Part shown: one piece after another, positions 26,079 through 34,473 of the stretch
Position numbering within the stretch: position 1 is the stretch's first letter
Layout of the letters: every line of letters starts with the position of its first letter
DNA from: JBBAEA01 sp041656175
Lineage (GTDB): Bacteria > Myxococcota_A > Bradymonadia > UBA4248
Direction: 5' to 3'
Assembly: GCA_041656175.1 (NCBI GenBank)
Contig: JBBAEA010000002.1
Coordinates: forward strand, 1-64,000
Length of the DNA: 64,000 nucleotides
Program-made: the position numbers and the translations under genes
Notes under the pieces: model-generated
The model's database searches: none
What the model was told of the DNA's origin: nothing
Seen by the model: only the letters and a program-made list of their open reading frames with translations

Positions 26079-28652
26079 ATGACGAGTAAACGATACGCAT
26101 TATTTGAATTTGCCCCATCGTTTCGCGTGGGTACTTCGATATTTTTGATATGGCTGTTTAGCCTTTGTTTTGGATTTTTTGGCTGCGACGCAGCTACGCC
26201 AGAGCCAGGCGAGGAACAGGGCGAGGATTTGCAGCGCGTGAGTGCGAAGGGGGCGGCCGATGTGACACTTTGGCACGCCTACCGCGGCGACGAACAGCTT
26301 GCGCTTGATGGCGCTGTTGAAGAGTTCCGAAAACTGCACCCCACATGGAAAATCGACGTTTTACCAGTCGCTGATGAGTCCTATGCCAATAAGCTCTTTA
26401 CGGCGATTCCGCGGGGAAGCGGGCCCGACGTGTTTATTGCCGCCCATGACAATATTGGCTCCTGGGCCAACAACCAAATCATTGCCGATGTCGACGCGTA
26501 TTTTGGCGCCGATGAACGCAAACTCTTCCACCCCCTAACGGTAGATGCGCTGCTCTATCAGCGAGAGTTGACGACGGCTGAGCGCGAACAACGAGGGCAA
26601 AAACTCGATGAAGAGCGCATTTATGCCATGCCTTTGGCCTATAAGAGCCCTGTACTATTTTACAATAAAGATCTTGTTTCTACGCCACCAAGCGATACGA
26701 ACGAGCTTTACGCGATCATGCAAAAGCTCACCGATACGGTGTCGCAGCGCTACGGCTTTGTGTATGAGAACACGAATCTCTTCTTTCACGCGGCGTGGTT
26801 AAACGGTTTTGGTGGCACCTTATTTAATGAGGCGGGCAATGTCGAGATTGCCACCGAAAACAACGCGGCGAGCTTTGAGTTCGCGGCTAAACTCAACGCG
26901 TACATGCCCGCTGGCGTGGATGGTGCGCGAATAGGTAAGCTCTTTAATGATGGCACGGCTGCGATGGTTATTAGTGGTCCGTGGTTTATGGCGGAACTGC
27001 GAGAAGATCTCAACTACGGTGTAGCGACGATGCCGCTCATCAACGAGTCTGGAAACTTTGCTGCACCCTTTGTAACGGCTGAGGGAATATTTTTATCAAA
27101 ATACGCCAAAGACAAAAAATCGACGGAGCAAATTCAAAAATCTGTCGAGCTCATGCAATTTATCGCGAAAGATTCTGCGTATCGCCGACTAATCGACGGC
27201 AAGCAGATGGTTGCCTACCTCGACGCCTACGAGCAACTCAAAGGCGATAACGACGAAAAGGCCGCTTTCATGAAAAGCGTGGCACCGACGTTTTTGGCAC
27301 AGCTTGAGCATGCCTACCCCACAAGTTCTCGCCCTGAGATGGGTTCGTTGTGGGCTAGCATGCGCCAGGCGCTGCAAAAATCTTTGTTCGGCGGACCCTC
27401 GGGCGAAACGCCATATTGGTTGTTTTTGCTCATTTCGGTCTTTGTAGCCGCTCTACTTCTTTTGTCTAAGGCGACAAACCCGAGTCTAAACACCAAGCGA
27501 AGTCAACAATTATACGTTGCGGGTTCTATCCTATCGTTTGTGGCGCTCATTCCCATTATTTGGCGCATCGCGTCTATTCAAGGAGTGAACCGCCAGGTCG
27601 AACCGATGAAGGCGTTGATGGAAGCGCAAAATCGTTTCTTGCAACTCAAAGCGCCAGCGATGGAGGCGGCAAACCCTGGTCCCTTCCTGGCCGTCGTTTG
27701 CGGAATTTTGCTCATCATCATGATCCTCAGCATCAAAGCGTATAAGCGCCACAAGGCCAAAAACATCGAATACACGGATAACAAAGTGGCGGCTGCTTTC
27801 GTGGCACCAGCCATCATCGGCATGATCGTTTTGGTTATTACGCCCTTTACCGTGGGTGCTGCGCTATCCTTTTTTAGCTACCAAAACGGCGAGTTTATTT
27901 TCGTGGGTGCCCAAAACTTCGTGCGGCTATTTTCGACGCAACAGGCATCATTTACAGATTCGCTCTCGTTTTACTTCACGCTTGTGGTTACCGTTTTGTG
28001 GACGGTGGTGAACGTTTCATTGCACGTTTGCTTCGGTATTATATTGGCACTGCTACTACGCGATCCTTGGCTGAAACTCAAAGGGATGTACCGTGTATTA
28101 TTCATCATTCCGTGGGCAATGCCGAACTATATTACGGCGCTTATTTGGCGCGGCATGTTTGATACGTCGTTTGGCGCTATCAACGGAATTTTAGTTTCGC
28201 TTGGCCTAAACCGCGTCGAGTGGTTTAACGAGTTTTTAACCTCGTTTTCTGCCAACCTTATTACCAACACTTGGCTGGGCTTCCCCTTCATGATGGTGGT
28301 AACGTTGGGCGCGCTACAAGCGATCCCCCGAGATCTCGAAGATGCCGCCTCCGTCGACGGTGCAAACGCCATACAGCGCTTCCGAAACGTCACCTTCCCG
28401 CTGCTCAAACCAGCGCTTATGCCCGCGGTTATTTTGGGCTCGGTTTGGACCTTCAACGCCTTTAACATCATTTACTTAGTGAGCATGGGAAACCCCGATG
28501 GCTCAACCGAAATATTGGTTTCCGAGGCGTATAAGTGGGCCTTTGAGCGCCAGTTCCAATACGGTTACGCTGCCGCCTACGCCATGGTCGTATTCTTTAT
28601 CCTAGTCGTATACTCTAAGTTGACGCAACTCGTTTTGGAGGACAAACAATGA
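26079..28652 (+). CDS. Fused sugar-binding protein and MalF-type ABC permease
   Basis: Encodes 857 aa in one uninterrupted frame. A lipoprotein-like signal (LFSLCFGFFGC, Cys about 36) precedes a MalE-type binding protein at about residues 60-445 (VTLWHAYRGDEQ, YAMPLAYKSPVLFYNKDL, MVISGPWFMAEL). Three transmembrane helices follow (about 450-470, 490-510, 535-555). A MalF permease core starts at about 570 and carries the EAA loop LEDAASVDGANAIQRFRNVT near 740. Positive residues after helices 1 and 3 place the binding domain in the periplasm and the EAA loop in the cytosol. AAGGAG positions the ATG at 26079. It overlaps malG by 4 bp. The two functions are normally separate proteins. Confidence 0.9.
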   Translation: MTSKRYALFEFAPSFRVGTSIFLIWLFSLCFGFFGCDAATPEPGEEQGEDLQRVSAKGAADVTLWHAYRGDEQLALDGAVEEFRKLHPTWKIDVLPVADESYANKLFTAIPRGSGPDVFIAAHDNIGSWANNQIIADVDAYFGADERKLFHPLTVDALLYQRELTTAEREQRGQKLDEERIYAMPLAYKSPVLFYNKDLVSTPPSDTNELYAIMQKLTDTVSQRYGFVYENTNLFFHAAWLNGFGGTLFNEAGNVEIATENNAASFEFAAKLNAYMPAGVDGARIGKLFNDGTAAMVISGPWFMAELREDLNYGVATMPLINESGNFAAPFVTAEGIFLSKYAKDKKSTEQIQKSVELMQFIAKDSAYRRLIDGKQMVAYLDAYEQLKGDNDEKAAFMKSVAPTFLAQLEHAYPTSSRPEMGSLWASMRQALQKSLFGGPSGETPYWLFLLISVFVAALLLLSKATNPSLNTKRSQQLYVAGSILSFVALIPIIWRIASIQGVNRQVEPMKALMEAQNRFLQLKAPAMEAANPGPFLAVVCGILLIIMILSIKAYKRHKAKNIEYTDNKVAAAFVAPAIIGMIVLVITPFTVGAALSFFSYQNGEFIFVGAQNFVRLFSTQQASFTDSLSFYFTLVVTVLWTVVNVSLHVCFGIILALLLRDPWLKLKGMYRVLFIIPWAMPNYITALIWRGMFDTSFGAINGILVSLGLNRVEWFNEFLTSFSANLITNTWLGFPFMMVVTLGALQAIPRDLEDAASVDGANAIQRFRNVTFPLLKPALMPAVILGSVWTFNAFNIIYLVSMGNPDGSTEILVSEAYKWAFERQFQYGYAAAYAMVVFFILVVYSKLTQLVLEDKQ

Positions 28653-29551
28653 GTAAAGCCAGCAAAAAACAATGGGTAGACCGCCCAGTGAGCATCAGTC
28701 GTGGGCGCGCCATGCTCAAAGGTGGCTTAACACACTTGGCGCTCAGCATTGCCGCCTTCATCGTCATTTACCCCGTACTCTGGGTCGTCAAAATGGCGCT
28801 CACCCCAAACCGCGAGGCAGGGCTCGATCCCAACCCCTTTATCGACCCTAGCAAAGCATCACTAGAAAACTTCGAGTACGTCCTTTTCCGAACGGATGTC
28901 GCTGGAAACTCACTTTTCGCGCACCAACTTTTTAATTCTATTGTCATCGCCGCATTAACTACCATTATCGGCGTTGTCTTAGCCTGCACCGCCGCATACG
29001 GCTTTAGTCGCCTCAAATTCATTGGCCGCGAAGTTGGCCTCCAAGGCTTCCTCGTCACGCAAATGTTCCCAGGCGTAGTCATGGCCATCCCTCTCTACAT
29101 CCTACTGGGCAAACTCGGCCTGCTCAACTCCATCGTCGGCCTTGTACTCGTCTACTCCGTTTCGGCGCTCCCTTTCTGCGTCTGGAACCTTAAGGGCTAT
29201 TTCGACACCATACCCAAAGAACTCGAAGAAGCCGCCATTGTCGACGGCGCCTCGCGACTCAAAATCTTTACCACCATCGTCTTGCCCCTCGCGCGCCCCG
29301 CTATCGCCATCACCGCCCTATTCTCCTTCATGACCGCGTGGAACGAATTTATCCTCGCCGCAACCCTCATGAACAAAGAACTCGCCTACACCCTGCCCGT
29401 CGCCCTCAAACAATTCGTCGGCGCCCAGTCCGCCGACTACGGCTACTTCGCCGCGGGTGCCATACTCGTATCCATCCCCATCATGGCGCTGTTCTTTGCC
29501 TTGCAAAAAAACTTGGTCGGTGGCCTTACTGCCGGCGGCGTCAAAGGTTAA
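28649..29551 (+). CDS. malG: MalG-type ABC transporter permease
   Basis: Encodes 300 aa with about six transmembrane helices. The EAA loop LEEAAIVDGASRLKIFTTIV contacts the ATPase. The ATG lies inside the end of the fusion gene (ATGA overlap), so translation is coupled. TAWNEFILAATLMNKE and ADYGYFAAGAILVSIPIM are typical of MalG. With the preceding genes it forms a maltodextrin-type importer. The C-terminus GGLTAGGVKG is the normal family end. A family B repeat follows. Confidence 0.93.
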   Translation: MSKASKKQWVDRPVSISRGRAMLKGGLTHLALSIAAFIVIYPVLWVVKMALTPNREAGLDPNPFIDPSKASLENFEYVLFRTDVAGNSLFAHQLFNSIVIAALTTIIGVVLACTAAYGFSRLKFIGREVGLQGFLVTQMFPGVVMAIPLYILLGKLGLLNSIVGLVLVYSVSALPFCVWNLKGYFDTIPKELEEAAIVDGASRLKIFTTIVLPLARPAIAITALFSFMTAWNEFILAATLMNKELAYTLPVALKQFVGAQSADYGYFAAGAILVSIPIMALFFALQKNLVGGLTAGGVKG

Positions 29552-29575
29552 GCCGCGTATTTTTTTGATTTCCTT

Positions 29576-29728
29576 GTGGGGGGCTAAAGCCCCCCTACGC
29601 GCGGGCTTCTTCGCAAAATTCGACAATTCGCGCATCATTTTGTGCAACGTTTCGACTATTCGTCGAACCATTGCACAAAATGCGCTCATTGCGCCTTTTG
29701 CTCAGCGATCCCGCGCTACCCCCCCCCA
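29576..29728. repeat. Dispersed palindromic repeat family B, copy B5
   Basis: About 150 bp directly after malG. The ends are tggggggctaaagccccccta plus cgcgcgggcttctt and gatcccgcgctacccccc. The inner arms cattttgtgcaacg / cattgcacaaaatg pair around tttcgactattcgtcgaa. Confidence 0.85.
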
Positions 29729-29783
29729 GCTTTAACGCAAAACACCATGCTCCCCCATGCAAAGCGTGAGACCTTTGCACGGC

Positions 29784-30194
29784 CTTTCGTGTTTTTCGTG
29801 GTAAAAATGCTGTTCGTGGCATTCGTGGTTCATAATTTAAAGACACGAAAGGCACGGAAGACCATAACAAATCAAGCTGGTTCTGAAAGAATAAAAAATC
29901 TTCTCGTGTGTTTTCGAGTTTTTCGTGGTTCATAATTTAAAGACACGAAAGGCACGAAAGACCATAACAAATCAAGCTGGTTCTGTAAGAATAAAAAACT
30001 TTTCGTGTGTTTTCGTGTTTTTCGTGGTTCAAAATTTAAAGACACGAAAGGCACGAAAGACCATAACAAATCAAGCTGGTTCTGTAAGAATAAAAAACTT
30101 TTCGTGTGTTTTCGTGTTTTTCGTGGCAAAAAAATCTTTTCGTGTGTTTTCGTGTTTTTCGTGGTAAAAAAGCTTTCGTGGTAAAAAATCTGTT
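29784..30194. repeat. Family D tandem array, copy D1
   Basis: Roughly 100-bp units start near 29831, 29931 and 30031 and are nearly identical. Each carries aaagacacgaaaggcacgaa, then a caagctggttctgt segment and ttcgtgttttcgtgtttttcg. The array ends in shorter cgtggtaaaaa units. A lone gacctttgcacgg motif, the end of family C, lies just before it (29770). Six-frame translation gives only low-complexity KTRKARK-like peptides, so no gene is called. Confidence 0.85.
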
Positions 30195-30334
30195 CGCGCT
30201 TATAAACATAAGGTTATGATGGAAAAAATACGAAGCCTTGCTTCTACCTTCAAAATTTGTCACCACGCCCCTGCTCTCATAAACTTTGCATCAACGGCGC
30301 TTATGGGTGTTAGCGCGTTTCAGGGAGGATGGAA

Positions 30335-30826
30335 ATGCAAGGTCTTCGGGTTGTATTTGTTGCCATTGATAGCATTATCTCGATGGATGAAAAGTTTGGG
30401 AAGTGGCGCATAAATAAAGAGTTAATACAATCTTTGCGCTACCAATCACGTTTTGGTTACGCTGTCGTTGCGCTTTTTTCGCCGCGTATGCATGGATTGT
30501 TACTCGAGGATGCAGCGGAGTGCGAGGAAGCGCTAAACTATTTGCAGCTTGTACTTAAATCGGCACGCTGCCCCGCGTTTACAGAGAATATTGTTCTTGA
30601 TGAAGAACATAGCCCTGAGAATTTGCGCTCGTTCATGGCCTTACACCGCGTAAACACCGAAGGTTCAATGCTTTTTGGCGCTCCCGAATACGAAGCACTC
30701 GCCAAAGCCCTAGACCTTGCCTATGGAACAGCCAAAGATACGCCAAAGAAAGCGCTTAGCCGCCCCTCCTTTAGGCAAGCGCTTGTACAGCGGTTGCAAA
30801 CTGCCCTACATGCGATATGCTTATAA
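30335..30826 (+). CDS. Hypothetical protein, possibly a degenerate HAD-like fold
   Basis: Encodes 163 aa. GGGAGGATGGAA favours the ATG at 30335 over that at 30329. The N-terminus (LRVVFVAIDSIISMDEKFG) and the following FGYAVVALFSP resemble the first strands of HAD phosphatases. However, the DxD catalytic pair is not intact, so enzymatic activity is doubtful. No signal peptide or transmembrane helix is visible. It stands alone between a repeat array and the RNase gene. Function is unknown. Confidence 0.45.
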   Translation: MQGLRVVFVAIDSIISMDEKFGKWRINKELIQSLRYQSRFGYAVVALFSPRMHGLLLEDAAECEEALNYLQLVLKSARCPAFTENIVLDEEHSPENLRSFMALHRVNTEGSMLFGAPEYEALAKALDLAYGTAKDTPKKALSRPSFRQALVQRLQTALHAICL

Positions 30827-30897
30827 CTAGCGTCCTGAGTGACAAATCGGTGACGTTGTACAAAAAATACCTAGTCTAAGAATCTAGCTTTAGCTTG

Positions 30898-31092
30898 CTC
30901 TGAACAATGTGAAAATTGCACAATTGTAGGGGCTGGTTTCAAAGCTGCCCTTGTTTAAAACAACGAAAGTCAGGCTTGTTTTCAAAATAAAAGTCAATAA
31001 AATCAATGCCCTACACACAAAAACGGGTTCCAAGGGCGCTAGCCTTTGGACGGGGTTTGGGGCGGTAGCCCCAATAATCAGAGTTTCCTTAG
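30898..31092 (+). repeat. Dispersed repeat family A, copy A5 (complete)
   Basis: About 195 bp, from ctctgaacaatg to aatcagagtttccttag. It includes gtaggggctggtttcaaagc, the caacgaaagtcagg segment, a caagggcgctagcctttgg hairpin and the gggtttggggcggtagcccc hairpin. It lies in the 328-bp gap before the RNase II family gene; no gene is visible in the gap. Confidence 0.8.
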
Positions 31093-31154
31093 GGGAGCTA
31101 GCGTTGTACAATGATGAAAGAGTAAAGCCAAGAAAGAGTCATTAAGTTATTAGC

Positions 31155-32960
31155 ATGAAGAATGTTCATTTACGATCGCAGCGCGTCGCTCTGCTAAAAC
31201 GAAAAAAAGAGCAGCGTCGCCTACTCACTTTGCAGCAAGATATCGCTTGGTCTAATGTCGAAAATGCGTCGGACTACGAGGACGCGCCTAACGATAGTTA
31301 CGTTTTGCTTGAGCGACTCAGTGCCGAAAAATTTAAAGTTTTACGCCTTGCTAAACCTGGTAGTGTCTTACACGAAGTGTACGCTATAGCCGAGAAGAAC
31401 GCGTTAGATTTTTCTTTTCCCGAAAAAGTTGAAGACGAACTTGCGGCGATTTTATCGCAGCCAACGTCCTTCGATAGACTGAGCGATTACAGCCACCTCC
31501 CCTTTGTGACAATAGACGGCGAAGGGACGATGGACTTGGATCAGGCTTTGTATGTGGAGCGGGCAAAGGATAGTGACTATAAAATCGAGAACGATTGTGT
31601 TTACGTCGTGTGGTATGCCATCGCGGATCCATCGCATTTTATTCGTTATGGCTCCGCGCTGTATGAAGAAGCACTGCAACGCGGTGCAAGCATATATTTC
31701 GCAGGTTTTAGCGCGCCAATGCTTCCAAGGGCGCTATCTACGGGTTTGATTTCGCTTAATGAAGGCGTCGATAGGCGCGCGCTACTCTTTATTATGCAGA
31801 TCAATGAAGAGGGAAAATGCATAAAAACAGAATTGCTTCGCTCTAAAATTCGTAGTGTCGCTAAATTATCGAACGAAGAAGTCTCGCAATACTACAAATC
31901 TCCGCAGAATCATCGTTTAGCAAAACAGAGCTTTACGCCCAGTTTACTAGCGTTTAAAGAGGTAGCGCTCTTGCGGGTTAAAGAGGCAAGAACGCGTAAC
32001 GTCGTGCACTTTAACCGCGTTAGCCTAGATGTTTCTCTGGATGTTGACCGTGATCGCTTCGTTTTAGGTTTTGATGAGCGTGATGAAGTATCATTATATA
32101 ATGAGCAACTTTCGCTGCTCTGCAACATGGAAGGCGCAAAGTTTCTCCTCCAACAACAATCTCGCGATCCCGACATACTCGCCATCTTCAGGAACCACGA
32201 AGCGCCGAGTCAAGAGAGTTTGCTTGAATTAGAGCAGAGCATTGCGGCGCTTTGCGACGTTCACCAGCTTAGCGACGTTTGGCGCTGGGAACGCACGAAG
32301 CAAAGCTTGTCCGATTACCTCGATGCACTGCCTAATTCCACCACTAAACATGAGCGCTACTATCGTTTGCGCCAAGCCATTGAGCGACAAATTCTGATGA
32401 TGCAGCGCCGTAGCGTGTTTTCGCCTGCTGCTGGCCTGCATTCTGCGCTGGGTGTAAATCCTTATGCCAGATTTTCGGCGCCTATGCGCGAGATCGTGGG
32501 TATTTTCACGCACAGAGAGGCGATAGAAGGGCTACATATTAGTCCGTATGGGCTTAGCATCGAAGAAAATTCAAAGCTAAGGACGCGTGTTATCGAAGCT
32601 GCAAACCGTGCCAAGGACAAGCAAAGTCGCATATCTAAGGCCATCGATAGCGCGGCGATCGCGCGTGCGATTAGCCGCGACTACAAGATCCCAAAAGCGC
32701 AGCGCCCCGTTCGCGTGGGCACGATTATGGGAATGAAGTCAAGCGCGCTTTACGTCCGGCTAGACTCCCCCCCGATTGAGCTTAAAGTCTACATTAAAGA
32801 CATCATCGAAGAGCAGAAACAAAATTATATACTCAACGAGGCTAAAACTGTGCTACAGAGCGAGGATGGGCGCGTTCGCTACGTTGTTGGCCAATCCATT
32901 GGGCTACGCGTTCATAGCTATAACGCCAAGAAAAACAAGTGGTCGGTGCTTCCCGCGTAA
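31155..32960 (+). CDS. RNase II/R-family 3'-5' exoribonuclease
   Basis: Encodes 601 aa. The RNB catalytic domain occupies about residues 110-450, with the metal-binding motif PFVTIDGEGTMDLDQALYV. The aspartates at the first three positions are kept, but the fourth (D210 in E. coli RNase II) is Gln; such DLDQ variants occur in known bacterial RNB proteins. VVWYAIADPSHFI and the C-terminal R-rich segment also fit. A C-terminal S1-like segment (about 515-600) is present; the usual N-terminal cold-shock domains are reduced to a basic, charged stretch. It should degrade RNA from the 3' end. The ATG at 31155 has only a distant AAGAAAGAG. Confidence 0.85.
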   Translation: MKNVHLRSQRVALLKRKKEQRRLLTLQQDIAWSNVENASDYEDAPNDSYVLLERLSAEKFKVLRLAKPGSVLHEVYAIAEKNALDFSFPEKVEDELAAILSQPTSFDRLSDYSHLPFVTIDGEGTMDLDQALYVERAKDSDYKIENDCVYVVWYAIADPSHFIRYGSALYEEALQRGASIYFAGFSAPMLPRALSTGLISLNEGVDRRALLFIMQINEEGKCIKTELLRSKIRSVAKLSNEEVSQYYKSPQNHRLAKQSFTPSLLAFKEVALLRVKEARTRNVVHFNRVSLDVSLDVDRDRFVLGFDERDEVSLYNEQLSLLCNMEGAKFLLQQQSRDPDILAIFRNHEAPSQESLLELEQSIAALCDVHQLSDVWRWERTKQSLSDYLDALPNSTTKHERYYRLRQAIERQILMMQRRSVFSPAAGLHSALGVNPYARFSAPMREIVGIFTHREAIEGLHISPYGLSIEENSKLRTRVIEAANRAKDKQSRISKAIDSAAIARAISRDYKIPKAQRPVRVGTIMGMKSSALYVRLDSPPIELKVYIKDIIEEQKQNYILNEAKTVLQSEDGRVRYVVGQSIGLRVHSYNAKKNKWSVLPA

Positions 32961-33063
32961 GCGTCACAATAGCCAAGTTCCAGCGCAATGCCTGCTTTGG
33001 CCGTGCAAAATATAGTATGGCTGCTTCTACGCGTTTTTGGCTTAAAAAAGTAACTGGCCCGTT

Positions 33064-34473
33064 TTAGGAAAGCAATCGGTGTCCCATCTCGAAGATGGGG
33101 CCACCACCAAAAATGAGCAAACAGTCATTAGCTTGGAGAATAGCCGCGAGGTGCTCTTCGAGTGCGCGCATGCTCGGAAAAGCATAAGCGTCGCGACCAA
33201 GCGCTTGAATTTTAAGGGCGAGCGCATCGGAGCTGATGCCCTCGACGTGGGCTTCACCAGCGGGGTCAAGCGGGGCGAGTGCGATATGATCGGCGAGCGC
33301 GAGACTTTGGGCGAGTTCATGCCAGTGGTGGGTGCAAAGACTGTAGCGGTAGGGCTGAAATACAGCGATGACGCGTTGTTCGTACTGTTTTTGCCAAAGT
33401 ATGTCGTTTTTGATGGACGTGGGGTGGCTAGCGTAGTCGGTGACCAAGGAGATTTGCCGTGCGTCGTTGCGGCTGTGTTGGCAGCGGTCGATGAGGCCGG
33501 GGTAGTGGGCAAGTGCGCTAGTGATGTGTTGGGGGGCGATACCGAGGAGCTTGGCTAAGCTCGCCGCGGCGAAAAGATTGTAAGCATTGGAGAGGCCGCC
33601 AAGGGCGGGTCGGATAGGGATTTGCGCGTCGCGGGCTTGTAGCCGAAAGTCAATGAGCCCGCTGGGTTTTAGCTCTTTGTGGCTAGCAGTGAAATCCCAG
33701 TCGATAGGCTCAGTGGATCCTTTATGAGACCAAATGGCTAAGTAGAGATGGGGGGATTTGGGGATTTGTTTAAGCAGATCTGCGGCGCCAACCCCGTCAT
33801 ATTGAAATAATATTCGAGTTCCGTGCGCAAGACAGTTTTTTATGAGTTCTGCGAAACTATCCACGATTTTTTGGAGGCTGCCATAAACGTTGAGATGATC
33901 GGCTTCGATGTTGTTGATGAGTAGGTAGCTGGGGCGATGCAACTCGTGGGTTCTGTCGGATTCGTCAACTTCGACAATGAGGTATTCGGCGTTTTGTACG
34001 TAGCGTGCAGCTCTGGGTTCGCCCTTGATAGGAGCGCCTAAGATGTAGGAAGTACGTAGCTTTGCGCTTTGGCATATGGCGAGTATTGCGCCCGCGGTGG
34101 TGCCCTTACCGTGGGTTCCGCAAACGGCGATGGAGCAGGGGTGGGCTTGAGTAATTTTGGCTAGAAAGTGTCCGCGTTTGATGGCGATTCCGCGTCTTTG
34201 TGCTTCGGCGCGTTCGGGGTTTTGCACAGGGATGGCGCTGGAATAGATCACACAGTCGGCGTCTCCCAAGTTCTCGGCCACTTGCGTTGTGTAGACGCGG
34301 GCGCCTGCTTCTCGAAGCTCTGCAAGCGCTTCGCCATCGCGGCAGTCGCTTCCGCGTACGTCGTAGCCCGCCTCTAACATGTAGCGCGCTAGGCTCGACA
34401 TCCCAGCGCCAGCGATACCTATAAAATGAAGGCGCTGTGGAATATCGCTACTGATATTACGGTTTTCTTGCAT
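33064..34473 (-). CDS. murC: UDP-N-acetylmuramate--L-alanine ligase (divergent MurC)
   Basis: Encodes 469 aa. It adds L-Ala to UDP-MurNAc in cytosolic peptidoglycan synthesis. IGIAGAGMSSLARYMLEAGY is the N-terminal Rossmann motif and NNIEADHLNVYG and FQPYRYS are MurC-specific. The ATP loop reads GTHGKGTT where most MurC proteins have GTHGKTTT. The usual DDYAHHPTE is TDYASHPTS, so the protein is divergent. It may instead be a related Mur ligase such as Mpl. The ATG at 34473 (GAGGAATTGCGAGAAG upstream) lies inside the end of the activator gene, overlapping by 17 bp. No other mur or fts genes are adjacent. Confidence 0.82.
   Translation of the reverse strand: MQENRNISSDIPQRLHFIGIAGAGMSSLARYMLEAGYDVRGSDCRDGEALAELREAGARVYTTQVAENLGDADCVIYSSAIPVQNPERAEAQRRGIAIKRGHFLAKITQAHPCSIAVCGTHGKGTTAGAILAICQSAKLRTSYILGAPIKGEPRAARYVQNAEYLIVEVDESDRTHELHRPSYLLINNIEADHLNVYGSLQKIVDSFAELIKNCLAHGTRILFQYDGVGAADLLKQIPKSPHLYLAIWSHKGSTEPIDWDFTASHKELKPSGLIDFRLQARDAQIPIRPALGGLSNAYNLFAAASLAKLLGIAPQHITSALAHYPGLIDRCQHSRNDARQISLVTDYASHPTSIKNDILWQKQYEQRVIAVFQPYRYSLCTHHWHELAQSLALADHIALAPLDPAGEAHVEGISSDALALKIQALGRDAYAFPSMRALEEHLAAILQANDCLLIFGGGPIFEMGHRLLS

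Noticed and set aside
29872..30266. Open frames with KTRKARK-like peptides inside the family D arrays
   Set aside because: They arise from the tandem repeat on both strands, are low in complexity and lack ribosome sites.
30216..30413. 65-codon frame overlapping the start of the gene at 30335
   Set aside because: It overlaps the better-supported gene with GGGAGG and has no recognisable content.
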